Source: Duganella dendranthematis (GTDB lineage: Bacteria > Pseudomonadota > Gammaproteobacteria > Burkholderiales > Burkholderiaceae_D). From it: 64,000 nt of DNA. Positions 55,681 through 64,000 of this stretch are shown here, piece after piece. The stretch covers positions 5,270,001-5,334,000 of the forward strand of contig NZ_CP051684.1 in NCBI RefSeq assembly GCF_012849375.1. The letters run 5' to 3'. The notes under the pieces were generated by a model. That model searched no databases. It had not been told where the DNA came from and worked only from the letters and a program-made list of their open reading frames with translations. A program made the position numbers and the translations under genes. The stretch's first letter is position 1. Each line of letters opens with the position of its first letter.

Positions 55681-56115
55681 TTACAGTCCTCCGCGGCGGG
55701 CGTCCAGCAATTGGCGCACGGTTTGCATGGCCAGCAGGCCGCCGCCCAGCATATAGGCCAGCGGCGTGCGGCCCTCGAAAATCTGGTTGTTGTTGGGCAG
55801 GCTGATCCATTCATCGGCGAGCTTGTCGCCGTAGATGATGTGCAGCGCCTTGTAAATGCCCAGCAGGTAGGAAATGCGAGTGATGCAATCGACTTCCAGC
55901 GTACGTTCCGGGTTTTTCTTCCAGTCGTAGTAAGCGCTGTTGGACAGGCCGCCCAGTAGTTGCCGTGCATCTTCGTCGCGCACCTTCCAGGTGGCGACCA
56001 GCTTGAAAAAGCCCTTCAGGGCCGATTGCGACAGCCGTTCGCGCTCGGCCTTGGCGTTGAGATCCACCAGGACGGTCGGCTCGAAGCGGCTGCGAGGGTA
56101 GGCATAGTTCAGCAT
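55681..56115 (-). CDS. Xre/MbcA/ParS-type antitoxin
   Basis: A 144-residue protein. The N-terminal part is an Xre-like helix-turn-helix (LSQSALKGFFKLVATWKV, LSNSAYYDWKKNP). The C-terminal part is the DUF2384-type toxin-binding domain (RISYLLGIYKALHIIYGD, GRTPLAYMLGGGLLAMQTVRQLLDARRGG in part). It neutralises the RES toxin and represses the operon. GGAGG precedes ATG 56115. A good promoter and 22-base-spaced direct repeats lie upstream. Confidence 0.9.
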   Translation of the reverse strand: MLNYAYPRSRFEPTVLVDLNAKAERERLSQSALKGFFKLVATWKVRDEDARQLLGGLSNSAYYDWKKNPERTLEVDCITRISYLLGIYKALHIIYGDKLADEWISLPNNNQIFEGRTPLAYMLGGGLLAMQTVRQLLDARRGGL

Positions 56116-56136
56116 AAATCCTCCGGTAATGGATTC

Positions 56137-56173
56137 TTTATACTCCGTTTTTGGATAAAATACAATCCGTTTT
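56137..56173 (-). promoter_or_regulatory. Promoter and direct-repeat operator of the Xre-RES operon
   Basis: On the minus strand, TTGTAT (56165-56160) and TATAAA (56142-56137) are separated by 17 bases, a good sigma-70 layout. Two copies of AAAACGGA (complement of TCCGTTTT at 56144-56151 and 56166-56173) flank the spacer at a 22-base period, two helical turns. This fits an operator for the antitoxin. The second copy ends four bases before the recJ stop. Confidence 0.6.
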
Positions 56174-56176
56174 CAA

Positions 56177-57871
56177 TTATGCCGCCTCGGCGTGCTCCAC
56201 CAGCAGTTGCACTTTCGTCACGCCGTTGTACTCGTTGGCGTCCAGCCGGAACGCGACTTTGGCGCGGTCGCCCAGCGCGTCGGTGTGGCCGAACCAGATG
56301 GCGTCGTAGCGGGCGCCGTTTTTCTCCAGCAGTAGCTTGAGGTGGCGCTCTTTCAGAATGCGCTGGCTGACTACGCGGAAATCGTCGCAGAATACCGGCG
56401 GCGCAAAGCCTTGACCCCACACCTGGCCGGCCATCAGTTCGATGAAATTGGTGGTGTAATAGGCGTCTTCCAGCGGGCCGTCGGTTTCGACGACGCGTTC
56501 CAGCTGCTGCTTGCTGAGCCATGCGCGGCCGACTTCCTCGAAGGCCTTGGCGAAGGCGTCGAAAGCGTCGGCGCGCAGCGTCAGGCCGGCCGCCATCGCG
56601 TGACCGCCGAATTTGTCGATCAGCGACGGCGCCTTTTTATACACCAGGTCCAGCGCGTCGCGCAGGTGGAAGCCGGGAATCGAGCGGCCCGACCCTTTGA
56701 TCCAGCCATCCGCGCCGGGGGCGAAGGTAATGGTCGGGCGATAAAACTTCTCCTTCAGGCGCGAGGCGACGATGCCGATCACGCCCTGGTGCCAGGAGTC
56801 GTCGAACACGCAGATGGTGCTGCTCTCGGCCGGCTCGAAGGCGTCCAGGTGCAGCAGCGCCGCGTCCTGCATGTCGGCTTCGATCTCGCGCCGTTTCAAA
56901 TTGATTTCGTTAAGCTGCTGCGCCAGCTGCCATGCGCGGTCTTCATCGTCGGTGACCAGGCATTCGATCCCCAGCGACATATCTTCCAGCCGGCCGGCCG
57001 CGTTCAGGCGCGGGCCGAGCGCGAAGCCCAGATCGAACGGATTGGCGTTGCGTGGCTCGCGGCCGGCCACGCGGAACAGCGCCGCCACGCCGGCGTGCAT
57101 GCGGCCGGCGCGCATGCGCTTCAGGCCTTGCGCCACCAGGATGCGGTTGTTGGCATCCAGCTTGACCACGTCCGCCACAGTGCCCAGTGCCACCAGGTCG
57201 AGCATGTTGTCCAGCTTGGGCTGCGTCTGGGCGTCGAACACGCCGCGCTTGCGCAACTCGGCGCGCAAGGCCAGCAGCACATAGAACATCACGCCGACAC
57301 CGGCGATATGCTTGCTCGGGAAGCCGCACTCCGGCTGGTTGGGATTGACGATCACGCGCGCGGCGGGCAGGGTATCGGCCGGCAAGTGGTGATCGGTGAC
57401 TATCACTTCGATGCCGCGCCGGTTGGCTTCCGCCACGCCGTCGATGCTGGCGATGCCGTTGTCGACGGTGATGATGATGTCCGGCTGCTTTTCGCGCGCC
57501 GTCAGCTCGACGATTTCCGGCGTCAGGCCGTAACCGTACTCGAAGCGGTTCGGCACGATGAAGTCGATATCGGCACCCATCGCGCGCAGCCCGCGCAGCG
57601 CCACGGCGCAGGCGGTGGCGCCGTCGCAGTCGTAATCGGCCACGATCACCATGCGCTTGCGCGCGCCGATGGAGTCGGCCAGGAACACGGCGGCGGCGTC
57701 GATGTGCAGCAGGCCGGATGGCGGAATCATGGCTGCCAGTTCGCTGGACAGTTCTTTCGGATCGGTCAGGCCGCGCGCGGCGTACAGGCGCGCCAGCACT
57801 GGGTGGATGCCGTTCTGGCGCAGCATTTCGGATTCGCGGAACGGGATGTTGCGGGTGGCGATACGGGTCAT
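56177..57871 (-). CDS. recJ: Single-stranded-DNA-specific exonuclease RecJ
   Basis: A 564-residue DHH-family 5'-3' exonuclease. The metal motifs are VIVADYDCDGATA (about 82-94), DNGIAS, and VTDHHLPAD; the DHHA1 motif is GGHAMAAGLTL. It acts in RecF-type recombination and in base-excision and mismatch repair. ATG 57871 overlaps the upstream gene stop (ATGA). In-frame sequence further upstream only overlaps the RpfE-type gene. Confidence 0.96.
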   Translation of the reverse strand: MTRIATRNIPFRESEMLRQNGIHPVLARLYAARGLTDPKELSSELAAMIPPSGLLHIDAAAVFLADSIGARKRMVIVADYDCDGATACAVALRGLRAMGADIDFIVPNRFEYGYGLTPEIVELTAREKQPDIIITVDNGIASIDGVAEANRRGIEVIVTDHHLPADTLPAARVIVNPNQPECGFPSKHIAGVGVMFYVLLALRAELRKRGVFDAQTQPKLDNMLDLVALGTVADVVKLDANNRILVAQGLKRMRAGRMHAGVAALFRVAGREPRNANPFDLGFALGPRLNAAGRLEDMSLGIECLVTDDEDRAWQLAQQLNEINLKRREIEADMQDAALLHLDAFEPAESSTICVFDDSWHQGVIGIVASRLKEKFYRPTITFAPGADGWIKGSGRSIPGFHLRDALDLVYKKAPSLIDKFGGHAMAAGLTLRADAFDAFAKAFEEVGRAWLSKQQLERVVETDGPLEDAYYTTNFIELMAGQVWGQGFAPPVFCDDFRVVSQRILKERHLKLLLEKNGARYDAIWFGHTDALGDRAKVAFRLDANEYNGVTKVQLLVEHAEAA

Positions 57872-58887
57872 GATTGCTTCAACAAAGGATTCAGGGTCGG
57901 CTGGCGCCAGAATTTGCGTTGCGCCAGTTTGCTGCTGGTGACGCTGCTGGTGCCGAAGCGGTGGCTCAGCACCAGCTTGACGCTGCCGATGCGGCCATCC
58001 TTCAGCGCGGCCAGCAGCGGCGCAAACCAATCCTGCTCGAAGCGCAGCATGCGCGCCAGCCAGTCGGACCAGTCGCCCACTTGCGCTGGGGCGATCAGGT
58101 CGGCCAGCAGCGCCGCGCCCGGCTGGTCGATCAGTTGCTGCGCGGTCGGCTGGCGCCGCTCCGGCGCTGCCAATGCCGCCATCCATGCGGTGTCGGCGCT
58201 GATGGCCACTTGGCCGCTAGTCGCTGCCGGACCGGCGCCGCCCCACAGCCAGCAGGAATTCACCGGTTGCAGGCCGCGCGCCTGGCGCGCTTCGTTGATC
58301 GGATGTTCATGCCACAGCATCTGGATTTCGTTTTGCAGCTTGCGGAAGGCGCGCGCGTGGTCGCCCTCCGGCAGCCAGTCGCCCATGCTCTGGGTGGTGG
58401 CGGCGTCTGGCGAGGCGGTGCTCAGGCTGGCCCATTCGTCGGCGCGCACAAACCACAGACCTGGAGCGCCGTGCAGCAGCGGCTTGCCGATATCGTCGAA
58501 ATACGGCCGCGCCACCTCGTACAGCGCACGCGAATCGGCCTCGCTCAGTTGCAGGCCGCGCAGGTCGGTCAGTAAAAAATGGGTGCGCGAGATCTGCACA
58601 TACGCCGGTTGCAGCATGAACCAATGGCCTTGCTCGGCTTCCGCCGCCAGCCCGCAGCCGCGCATGCAGGCGGTGGCTAGCGGGGCGTTGTCGCCAAGGC
58701 CCAGCGCATGACTGAGCCACGCTTCGTGCGGCAGCACGCGGCTGTTGTGGTCGAACTCACTATATTGCAGTGTGCTGTGACGGCCCAGCAGGGAGGCCAG
58801 CGATGGTGTCTTCAGCGCGCGCAACAGATCATTGGCCAGTTCAGGCGGGGGCAGGGCAAAGGGCAAGGCCAGGATAATTTCAGTCAT
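57868..58887 (-). CDS. RpfE-type / COG4255 conserved protein
   Basis: About 339 residues. It is a member of the conserved group often called RpfE-type regulatory protein or phosphoglycerate-mutase-like protein, found next to recJ in beta- and gammaproteobacteria. Blocks such as HWFMLQPAYVQISRTHFLLTD, LWFVRADEW, QMLWHEHPINEARQARG and NSCWLWGGA are typical, in part. The biochemical function is unknown. I prefer ATG 58887; ATG 58905 would add six residues. It overlaps recJ by four bases, so they are one operon. Confidence 0.78.
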   Translation of the reverse strand: MTEIILALPFALPPPELANDLLRALKTPSLASLLGRHSTLQYSEFDHNSRVLPHEAWLSHALGLGDNAPLATACMRGCGLAAEAEQGHWFMLQPAYVQISRTHFLLTDLRGLQLSEADSRALYEVARPYFDDIGKPLLHGAPGLWFVRADEWASLSTASPDAATTQSMGDWLPEGDHARAFRKLQNEIQMLWHEHPINEARQARGLQPVNSCWLWGGAGPAATSGQVAISADTAWMAALAAPERRQPTAQQLIDQPGAALLADLIAPAQVGDWSDWLARMLRFEQDWFAPLLAALKDGRIGSVKLVLSHRFGTSSVTSSKLAQRKFWRQPTLNPLLKQS

Positions 58888-58918
58888 CCCGAGATTGTAG
58901 GGCATTGGGGCTTTTGAT

Positions 58919-59055
58919 GAATTAATTCTTTAAAGAAACAATAATTACGAAAAAACCACGGAGTTGCAAAAAAACTTAATTATTCTAAGTAAATGTTCGC
59001 TATAATTGCGACAACTTAGATGTCCACAAGGTATCACTCAAAACAATGTGATACC
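58919..59055 (+). promoter_or_regulatory. AT-rich regulatory region before the giant adhesin
   Basis: The 260 bases between the divergent RpfE-type gene and the adhesin are strongly AT-rich. They contain overlapping palindromes GAATTAATTC (58919-58928) and TTCTTTAAAGAA (58926-58937), a perfect -10 TATAAT (59001-59006), and an inverted repeat GGTATCAC (59030-59037) with GTGATACC (59048-59055) that would lie in the leader RNA. No good -35 is seen, so an activator may be needed. Confidence 0.5.
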
Positions 59056-59147
59056 GGTTCTTGTACTACCCAACACTGCCTACCCAATCAGCGTAGCAGC
59101 CGTGCTGGCACCTTTATAACTCCAAAAACTATTCTTGAAGGCCTCGT

Positions 59148-62100
59148 ATGAGCTCGATCAATCTTGCTACTACTATTCACATTTGCGAAGATACTAATGG
59201 TACCTTTGACGTACGCGACCTGCTGGCCAGCGCCGGCTACACTGCGAGCACCACGCTGAAAATCAACGCAATGTCGGTAGTATTGCCGGACGGAACGGTC
59301 ACAACCAAGGATACGGGGCTGATTGGCAAGGTCGACGCCGACACCATTTACGTGCGTCCCGGCCAGTGGGCGGAAAACTACAACGGCAAGTTTGCTACCT
59401 TCGAATTCGTGCTGGACCAAGGTGCCGGCGTCTCGAATAACATCACGCTGAGCTTGCAGGTGGTGGTCGATCCCGTCAATGACGCGCCGACCGGTGCCGA
59501 CAAGACCTTCAACCTCAGCAACGGCAACGCCATCTCGCTGGCGCAATCCGACTTTGGCTTCGTCGACAAGGTCGAGCACGACGCCTTCCAGTCAGTGATC
59601 ATCACCTCGCTGCCGACCGCCGGCACACTGACGCTGAACGGCGCGGCCGTGGCGATCGGCGCGGAAATCTCCGCTGCCGACATCGCCGCCGGCAAGCTGG
59701 CCTTCGAGCCGAGCCAGACTACGTCGGGCAGCTTCGACATCGGCTTCAAAGTGCGCGACGCGGGCGGCCTGGTCGGCTGCGGCGCGGCCGACACCAGCGC
59801 CACGCCAAATTACCTGACCTTCAAAGTGCCACAGGCGCACCTGGGCGACTTCGTCTGGGAAGATACCAATGGCAACGGCGTGCAGGACAGCGGCGAAGCG
59901 GGCATCGCCGGCGTCACCGTGCAACTGAAGGATGGCGGCGGCCAGGTGGTTGCCACCACCACCACCGATGGTTCGGGCGCCTATCACTTCGACGTTAACG
60001 CCGGCACCTATTCGGTCACGGTGCAAGCGCCGGCCGGCTATGTCGCCACCCAGCAGGGCCAGGGCGGCAACGACGCCACCGACAGCGACATCAACGCCGC
60101 TGGCAGCACCGCGCCGATCGCGCTGGCGCCGGGCGAAACCAATAACAAGGCCGATGCCGGCCTGTACCGCCCAGTGTCGCTGGGCGACACCGTCTGGTAC
60201 GACACCAACCGCAACGGCGTGCAGGACAGCGGTGAAGCCGGCGTGGCCGGCGTCAAGGTCACGCTGCTGGACGCCAACGGCAATCCGGTCGCCGGCGCTA
60301 CCGCCACCACCGACGCCAGCGGGCACTACCAGTTTAGCAACCTGAAACCGGGCGCCTATAGCGTGCAGTTCGACCAGACCACGCTGCCGGCCAACTACCT
60401 GCTGACCACCCAAGGCCAGGGCGGCGATGCTACCAAGGATTCCGACGCCGACGTCACCACCGGCAAGACCGCGCAAGTGACGCTGAATTCGGGCGACAGT
60501 AACCAGCACCTTGATGCCGGCATCGTCATCAAGCAAGCCACCGTGGGCGACCGCGTGTGGGAAGACACCAATGGCAACGGCGTGCAGGACGCGAACGAGC
60601 AGGGCATCGACGGCGTGCAGGTCGCGCTGAAGGACAGCAGCGGCAAAGTCGTCAGCTCCGTTACCACCCACGACGGCGGCCAATACAGCTTTACCGTCGA
60701 CCCGGGCACCTATTCGGTATCGGTGACCGCACCGGATGGCTACGTCGCCACCGGCGCAGGCAAGGGCGGCGATGCCGCCGCCGACAGCGACATCGACGCC
60801 AGCGGCAACACCGCCGCCATCACGCTGACGCCGGGCCAGGTCAAGACCGACGTCGACGCCGGCTTCTACCGTCCAGCCTCGCTGGGCGACAAAGTCTGGC
60901 TGGACGCCAACCGCAACGGTGTGCAGGACAGCGGCGAAACCGGCGTGGCCGGCGTCAAGGTCATCCTGCTGGACGCGTCCGGCAACCCGACCGGCATCAC
61001 CGCCACCACCGACGCCAGCGGTAACTACAGCTTCAACGATCTGAAACCAGGCACTTACAGCGTGCAGTTCGACAAAACCACGTTGCCGGCCAATTATGTG
61101 TTCACCAGCGCCGGCCAGGGCGCGGCCGACACCGGCTCGGACGCCGACGTCGTCACCGGCAAGACCGCGCAAGTCACGCTCAATTCTGGTGACCACAACC
61201 ATGACGTCGATGCCGGCATCGTGGTGGTGCAGGCCACCGTGGGCAACCGCGTGTGGGAAGACAGCAACGGCAACGGCGTGCAGGATGCCGGCGAGCAGGG
61301 CATTGATGGCGCCACCGTCTCGCTGAAGGACGCCGGCGGCAACGTGGTCAGCACCGTGGTCACCCACGACGGCGGCCAATACAGCTTTACCGTCGATCCG
61401 GGCACGTACACCGTCTCGGTGGCGCCGCCATCGGGCTATGTGTTCACCGGCGCCGGCAAGGGCGGCAATGGCGCGCTGGACAGCGACGTCAACGCCAGCG
61501 GCGACGCCAAGGTCACGCTGGCGTCTGGCGACGTCAACAACGATATCGATGCCGGCGTCTACCGTCCGGCCTCGCTGAGCCAGGTGGTCTGGTTCGACGC
61601 CGACCGTGATGGCCGTCTGGACAACGGCGAAACCGGCGCCGCCGGCGTCAAGGTCATCCTGCTGGACGCCAACGGTGTTGCCGTGCCGGGCGCCAGCGCG
61701 ACCACCGATGCCGACGGCCATTACCAGTTCACCAACCTGACCCCGGGCAAGTACAGCGTGCAGTTCGACAAGAGCAGCCTGCCGGCCGGTTACGACTTCA
61801 CCTCGGCCGCCCAGGGCGGTCCGGGCGGCATCGGTTCGGACGCCGACACCGGCACCGGCAAAACCGCGCAAGTCACGCTGGCCTCGGGCCAGGACTTGAC
61901 GCTGCGCGCCGGGCTGGTGATTCAGCAAGCAACCGTGGGCGACCGCGTATGGGAAGACACCAACGGCAACGGCGTGCAGGACAGCGGCGAAGCCGGCATC
62001 GTCGGCGTCAAGGTGGATCTGAAGGACGAGAGCGGCAACATCGTCAAGACCACCACCACCGGCGCCGACGGCAAGTACAGCTTCACCGTCGATCCGGGCA

Positions 62101-64000
62101 AGTACACGGTTTCCGTGACCGCGCCAACCGGCATGACCGCCACCGACCAGCACAAGGGCGTAGACGCGGTCGACAGCGACATCAACGCCAACGGCCAGAG
62201 CGACGTCATTACGCTGAGCGCAGGCCAGACCAACAACAACGTCGACGCCGGCTTCTACAAAGGCGGGACGCTGGGCGACCGCGTCTGGCTGGACGCCAAT
62301 AAAAACGGCGTACAGGACAGCGGCGAAGCCGGCGTGGCCAACGTCAAGGTCATCCTGCTTGACGCTTCGGGCAACCCGACCGGCACCACCGCCACCACCG
62401 ACGCCAACGGCAATTACAGCTTCGCCAACCTGAAGCCGGGCACCTACAGCGTGCAGTTCGACAAGGCCAGTCTGCCGGCCAACTACGTGTTCACTGGCGC
62501 CGATCTGGGCGGCAACGACGCCAAGGATTCAGACGCCAACGTCACCACCGGCAAGACCGCGCAAGTGACCCTGACCTCGGGCCAGGTCTACAGCGATCTG
62601 GACGCCGGCATCGTCGCCTTGCCAGCCAAGCTGGGCGACTTTGTGTTTGAAGACAAGAACGGCAACGGCGTGCAGGATGCGGGCGAAGCCGGCATCAGCG
62701 GCGTCAGTGTGCAGCTGAAAGACAGCACCGGCAAAGTGGTGCAGACCACCACCACCGGCACCGACGGCAAGTACAGCTTTACCGCCGATCCGGGCAGCTA
62801 CACCGTGTCGGTCACCGCGCCGAAAGACTACTATTTCACCGGCAAGGATGTCGGCGCCGACGACACCATCGACAGCGACTTTAGCAGCACCGGCCAAAGC
62901 GCCGCCGTCACGTTGAAAGCGGGCGAAGTCAACACCACCGTTGACGCCGGCCTGTACAAGCTGGGCAGCATCGGCGACCGCGTCTGGCTGGACAGCAACA
63001 AGAACGGCCTGCAGGACAGCAGCGAAGCCGGCCTGTGCGGCGTGAAAGTCACGCTGCTCGATGCCGATGGCAAGCAAGTCGGTGCCAGCGTCACCACCGA
63101 CGCCAACGGCAACTACCAGTTCAGCAACCTGAAACCGGGCAACTACACGGTGGTGTTCGACAAGGCATCGCTGCCGGAAGGCATGACCTTCACCAGCGCC
63201 AATATCGGCAGCAACGACGCTATCGATTCCGACGTCAGCGCCGCCGGCGTATCGCACGTAGTCAAGCTGACCTCGGGCCAGATCGACAAGAGTGTCGACG
63301 CCGGCGTGCTGGCCGCCGCCACCATCGGCGACCGCGTATGGATCGACAAGAACGCCAACGGCATCCAGGATGACGGCGAAGCCGGCAAGGCCGGCGTCAC
63401 CGTCGAACTGCGCAACAGCAATGGCGCCGTGGTCAAGACGACCACCACCGACAGCAACGGCAACTACAAGTTCTCGGTGGAGGCGGGCACCTATTCGGTC
63501 GACATCAAGGCGCCAAGCGGCTTCCTGATCACCGCCAAGGACCAGGGCAGCAGTGGCGCCACCGATAGCGATGCCGACGCCAGCGGCAACCTGGGTTCGG
63601 TTACCGTGACCGCCGGCCAGAGCGTCACCACCTTGGACGCCGGCCTGTATCAAAAAGGCGAAATCGGCGACAAGGTCTGGTATGACACCAATGGCGACGG
63701 CATCCAGCAAAGCAACGAGACCGCCGCCAAGGGCGTCAAGGTCACGCTGCTGAATGAAAAAGGCGCAGCCGTCGCCACCGCGACTACCGACGCCAACGGC
63801 CTGTATTCGTTCACCGATCTGACGCCGGGCAAGTATTCGGTCAAGTTCACCGCGCCGGACGGCTACGTATTCACCAAGCAAAATCAGGGCAGCAGCACCA
63901 GCGCCGATTCGGACGCCGACAGCAACGGCTTGAGCGCGCAGTTCACGCTCAGCTCCGGCCAGGTCGACAAGACCCATGACGCCGGCCTGGTCAAATCGGC
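59148..64000 (+). CDS. Giant SdrD B-like repeat adhesin, 5' part
   Basis: An open frame of 1617 codons runs to the window end without a stop. ATG 59148 has GAAGG 6 bases upstream. The N-terminus (SSINLATTIHICEDTNG) has no signal peptide. Residues 1-231 are beta-rich, with a cadherin-like segment near VVVDPVNDAPTGADK (about 110-200). From residue 232 there are twelve SdrD B-like domains, each beginning L/V/I-G-D-x-V-W and carrying an EF-hand-like D-x-N-x-N-G-x-Q-D loop that should bind calcium. The lack of a signal peptide suggests type I secretion through a C-terminal signal outside the window, as in large biofilm adhesins. Substrate and secretion genes are not visible. Confidence 0.88.
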   Translation, partial: MSSINLATTIHICEDTNGTFDVRDLLASAGYTASTTLKINAMSVVLPDGTVTTKDTGLIGKVDADTIYVRPGQWAENYNGKFATFEFVLDQGAGVSNNITLSLQVVVDPVNDAPTGADKTFNLSNGNAISLAQSDFGFVDKVEHDAFQSVIITSLPTAGTLTLNGAAVAIGAEISAADIAAGKLAFEPSQTTSGSFDIGFKVRDAGGLVGCGAADTSATPNYLTFKVPQAHLGDFVWEDTNGNGVQDSGEAGIAGVTVQLKDGGGQVVATTTTDGSGAYHFDVNAGTYSVTVQAPAGYVATQQGQGGNDATDSDINAAGSTAPIALAPGETNNKADAGLYRPVSLGDTVWYDTNRNGVQDSGEAGVAGVKVTLLDANGNPVAGATATTDASGHYQFSNLKPGAYSVQFDQTTLPANYLLTTQGQGGDATKDSDADVTTGKTAQVTLNSGDSNQHLDAGIVIKQATVGDRVWEDTNGNGVQDANEQGIDGVQVALKDSSGKVVSSVTTHDGGQYSFTVDPGTYSVSVTAPDGYVATGAGKGGDAAADSDIDASGNTAAITLTPGQVKTDVDAGFYRPASLGDKVWLDANRNGVQDSGETGVAGVKVILLDASGNPTGITATTDASGNYSFNDLKPGTYSVQFDKTTLPANYVFTSAGQGAADTGSDADVVTGKTAQVTLNSGDHNHDVDAGIVVVQATVGNRVWEDSNGNGVQDAGEQGIDGATVSLKDAGGNVVSTVVTHDGGQYSFTVDPGTYTVSVAPPSGYVFTGAGKGGNGALDSDVNASGDAKVTLASGDVNNDIDAGVYRPASLSQVVWFDADRDGRLDNGETGAAGVKVILLDANGVAVPGASATTDADGHYQFTNLTPGKYSVQFDKSSLPAGYDFTSAAQGGPGGIGSDADTGTGKTAQVTLASGQDLTLRAGLVIQQATVGDRVWEDTNGNGVQDSGEAGIVGVKVDLKDESGNIVKTTTTGADGKYSFTVDPGKYTVSVTAPTGMTATDQHKGVDAVDSDINANGQSDVITLSAGQTNNNVDAGFYKGGTLGDRVWLDANKNGVQDSGEAGVANVKVILLDASGNPTGTTATTDANGNYSFANLKPGTYSVQFDKASLPANYVFTGADLGGNDAKDSDANVTTGKTAQVTLTSGQVYSDLDAGIVALPAKLGDFVFEDKNGNGVQDAGEAGISGVSVQLKDSTGKVVQTTTTGTDGKYSFTADPGSYTVSVTAPKDYYFTGKDVGADDTIDSDFSSTGQSAAVTLKAGEVNTTVDAGLYKLGSIGDRVWLDSNKNGLQDSSEAGLCGVKVTLLDADGKQVGASVTTDANGNYQFSNLKPGNYTVVFDKASLPEGMTFTSANIGSNDAIDSDVSAAGVSHVVKLTSGQIDKSVDAGVLAAATIGDRVWIDKNANGIQDDGEAGKAGVTVELRNSNGAVVKTTTTDSNGNYKFSVEAGTYSVDIKAPSGFLITAKDQGSSGATDSDADASGNLGSVTVTAGQSVTTLDAGLYQKGEIGDKVWYDTNGDGIQQSNETAAKGVKVTLLNEKGAAVATATTDANGLYSFTDLTPGKYSVKFTAPDGYVFTKQNQGSSTSADSDADSNGLSAQFTLSSGQVDKTHDAGLVKS
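59841..64000 (+). repeat. Twelve tandem SdrD B-like domain repeats in alternating A-B order
   Basis: Domains begin near 59841, 60180, 60543, 60882, 61239, 61575, 61935, 62271, 62631, 62970, 63324 and 63663 (the last is cut by the window end). Lengths alternate: 336-342 bases for type A and 354-363 for type B. Type A has KDxxG and PGTYSVSVTAP-like turns. Type B has LLDxxGN, NLKPGxYSVQFD and LPANY. The true unit is thus an A-B pair of about 700 bases, present six times. Confidence 0.85.

Noticed and set aside
59592..62153. Very long open frame on the minus strand (853 codons), and a further one at 62529-63977
   Set aside because: It is antisense to the repetitive adhesin frame. The strong codon bias and repeats keep stops out of the opposite strand; the product is low-complexity Val/Gly/Ala/His-rich with no domain.
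59841..64000. Regular repeats considered as a CRISPR array or satellite DNA
   Set aside because: Units are over 330 bases, wholly coding in one frame and diverged at silent sites, so they are protein domain repeats.

Overview
The window is GC-rich and densely coded. It reads as a chromosomal segment of a betaproteobacterium of the Oxalobacteraceae (Duganella/Massilia/Janthinobacterium type). The indications are a PEP-CTERM surface protein, a fused LivM-LivG transporter gene, a dispersed GGGGTCTGACCCC palindrome, the recJ/RpfE-type and prfB/lysS gene pairs, an LipA/Lif lipase pair, and a giant adhesin built from SdrD B-like repeats. The genus call is inference. I saw no rRNA, tRNA, prophage, insertion sequence or CRISPR array.

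Layout. 1-5.6 kb: the 3' end of rimO and its terminator, then four genes joined by stop/start overlaps (creatininase-like protein, YVTN beta-propeller, cystathionine beta-lyase-like enzyme, HisC), with a convergent TauD/TfdA dioxygenase. 5.8-13 kb: a chemoreceptor, then a LexA-box-controlled two-gene DNA repair operon (radical SAM protein plus a DUF4130-UdgX fusion), a small membrane protein, a hydrolase, a low-molecular-weight tyrosine phosphatase and a GAF-GGDEF protein. 13-24.8 kb: serB, mfd, a 5'-nucleotidase, a membrane diguanylate cyclase, a second chemoreceptor, a hendecad coiled-coil membrane protein, lipase and foldase, and a TetR regulator. 24.8-35.5 kb: housekeeping genes ponA, glpD, a POT peptide transporter, ppnN, lysS, a HAD phosphatase and prfB with its programmed +1 frameshift. 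35.6-43.2 kb: a CpdB-like lipoprotein, a Sel1 protein and a complete branched-chain amino acid ABC transporter. 43.2-54.7 kb is accessory: a TetR-controlled GNAT/iminopeptidase locus with matching palindromic operators, a PEP-CTERM protein, a subtilase-like protease lacking the usual His motif, an aldo/keto reductase, DUF4272 and RcnB-like proteins, and a large alpha/beta hydrolase coupled to an 8-oxoguanine deaminase-like amidohydrolase. 54.7-58.9 kb: an Xre-RES toxin-antitoxin operon with a DUF2288 gene attached, then recJ and an RpfE-type gene. 59.1-64 kb: the 5' part of a giant repetitive adhesin that runs off the window.

The most notable system is the SOS-controlled operon at 7.4-10.1 kb. 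A near-consensus LexA box lies 13 bases before the start of a radical SAM enzyme with a C-terminal helix-hairpin-helix. That gene overlaps a fusion of a DUF4130-type domain to a UdgX-type uracil-DNA glycosylase that keeps the KRR-x-H loop used for covalent capture of DNA. Also notable are the four-gene overlapping cassette at 0.3-4.6 kb, the TetR operator set at 44-45 kb, and the alternating A-B repeat architecture of the adhesin.
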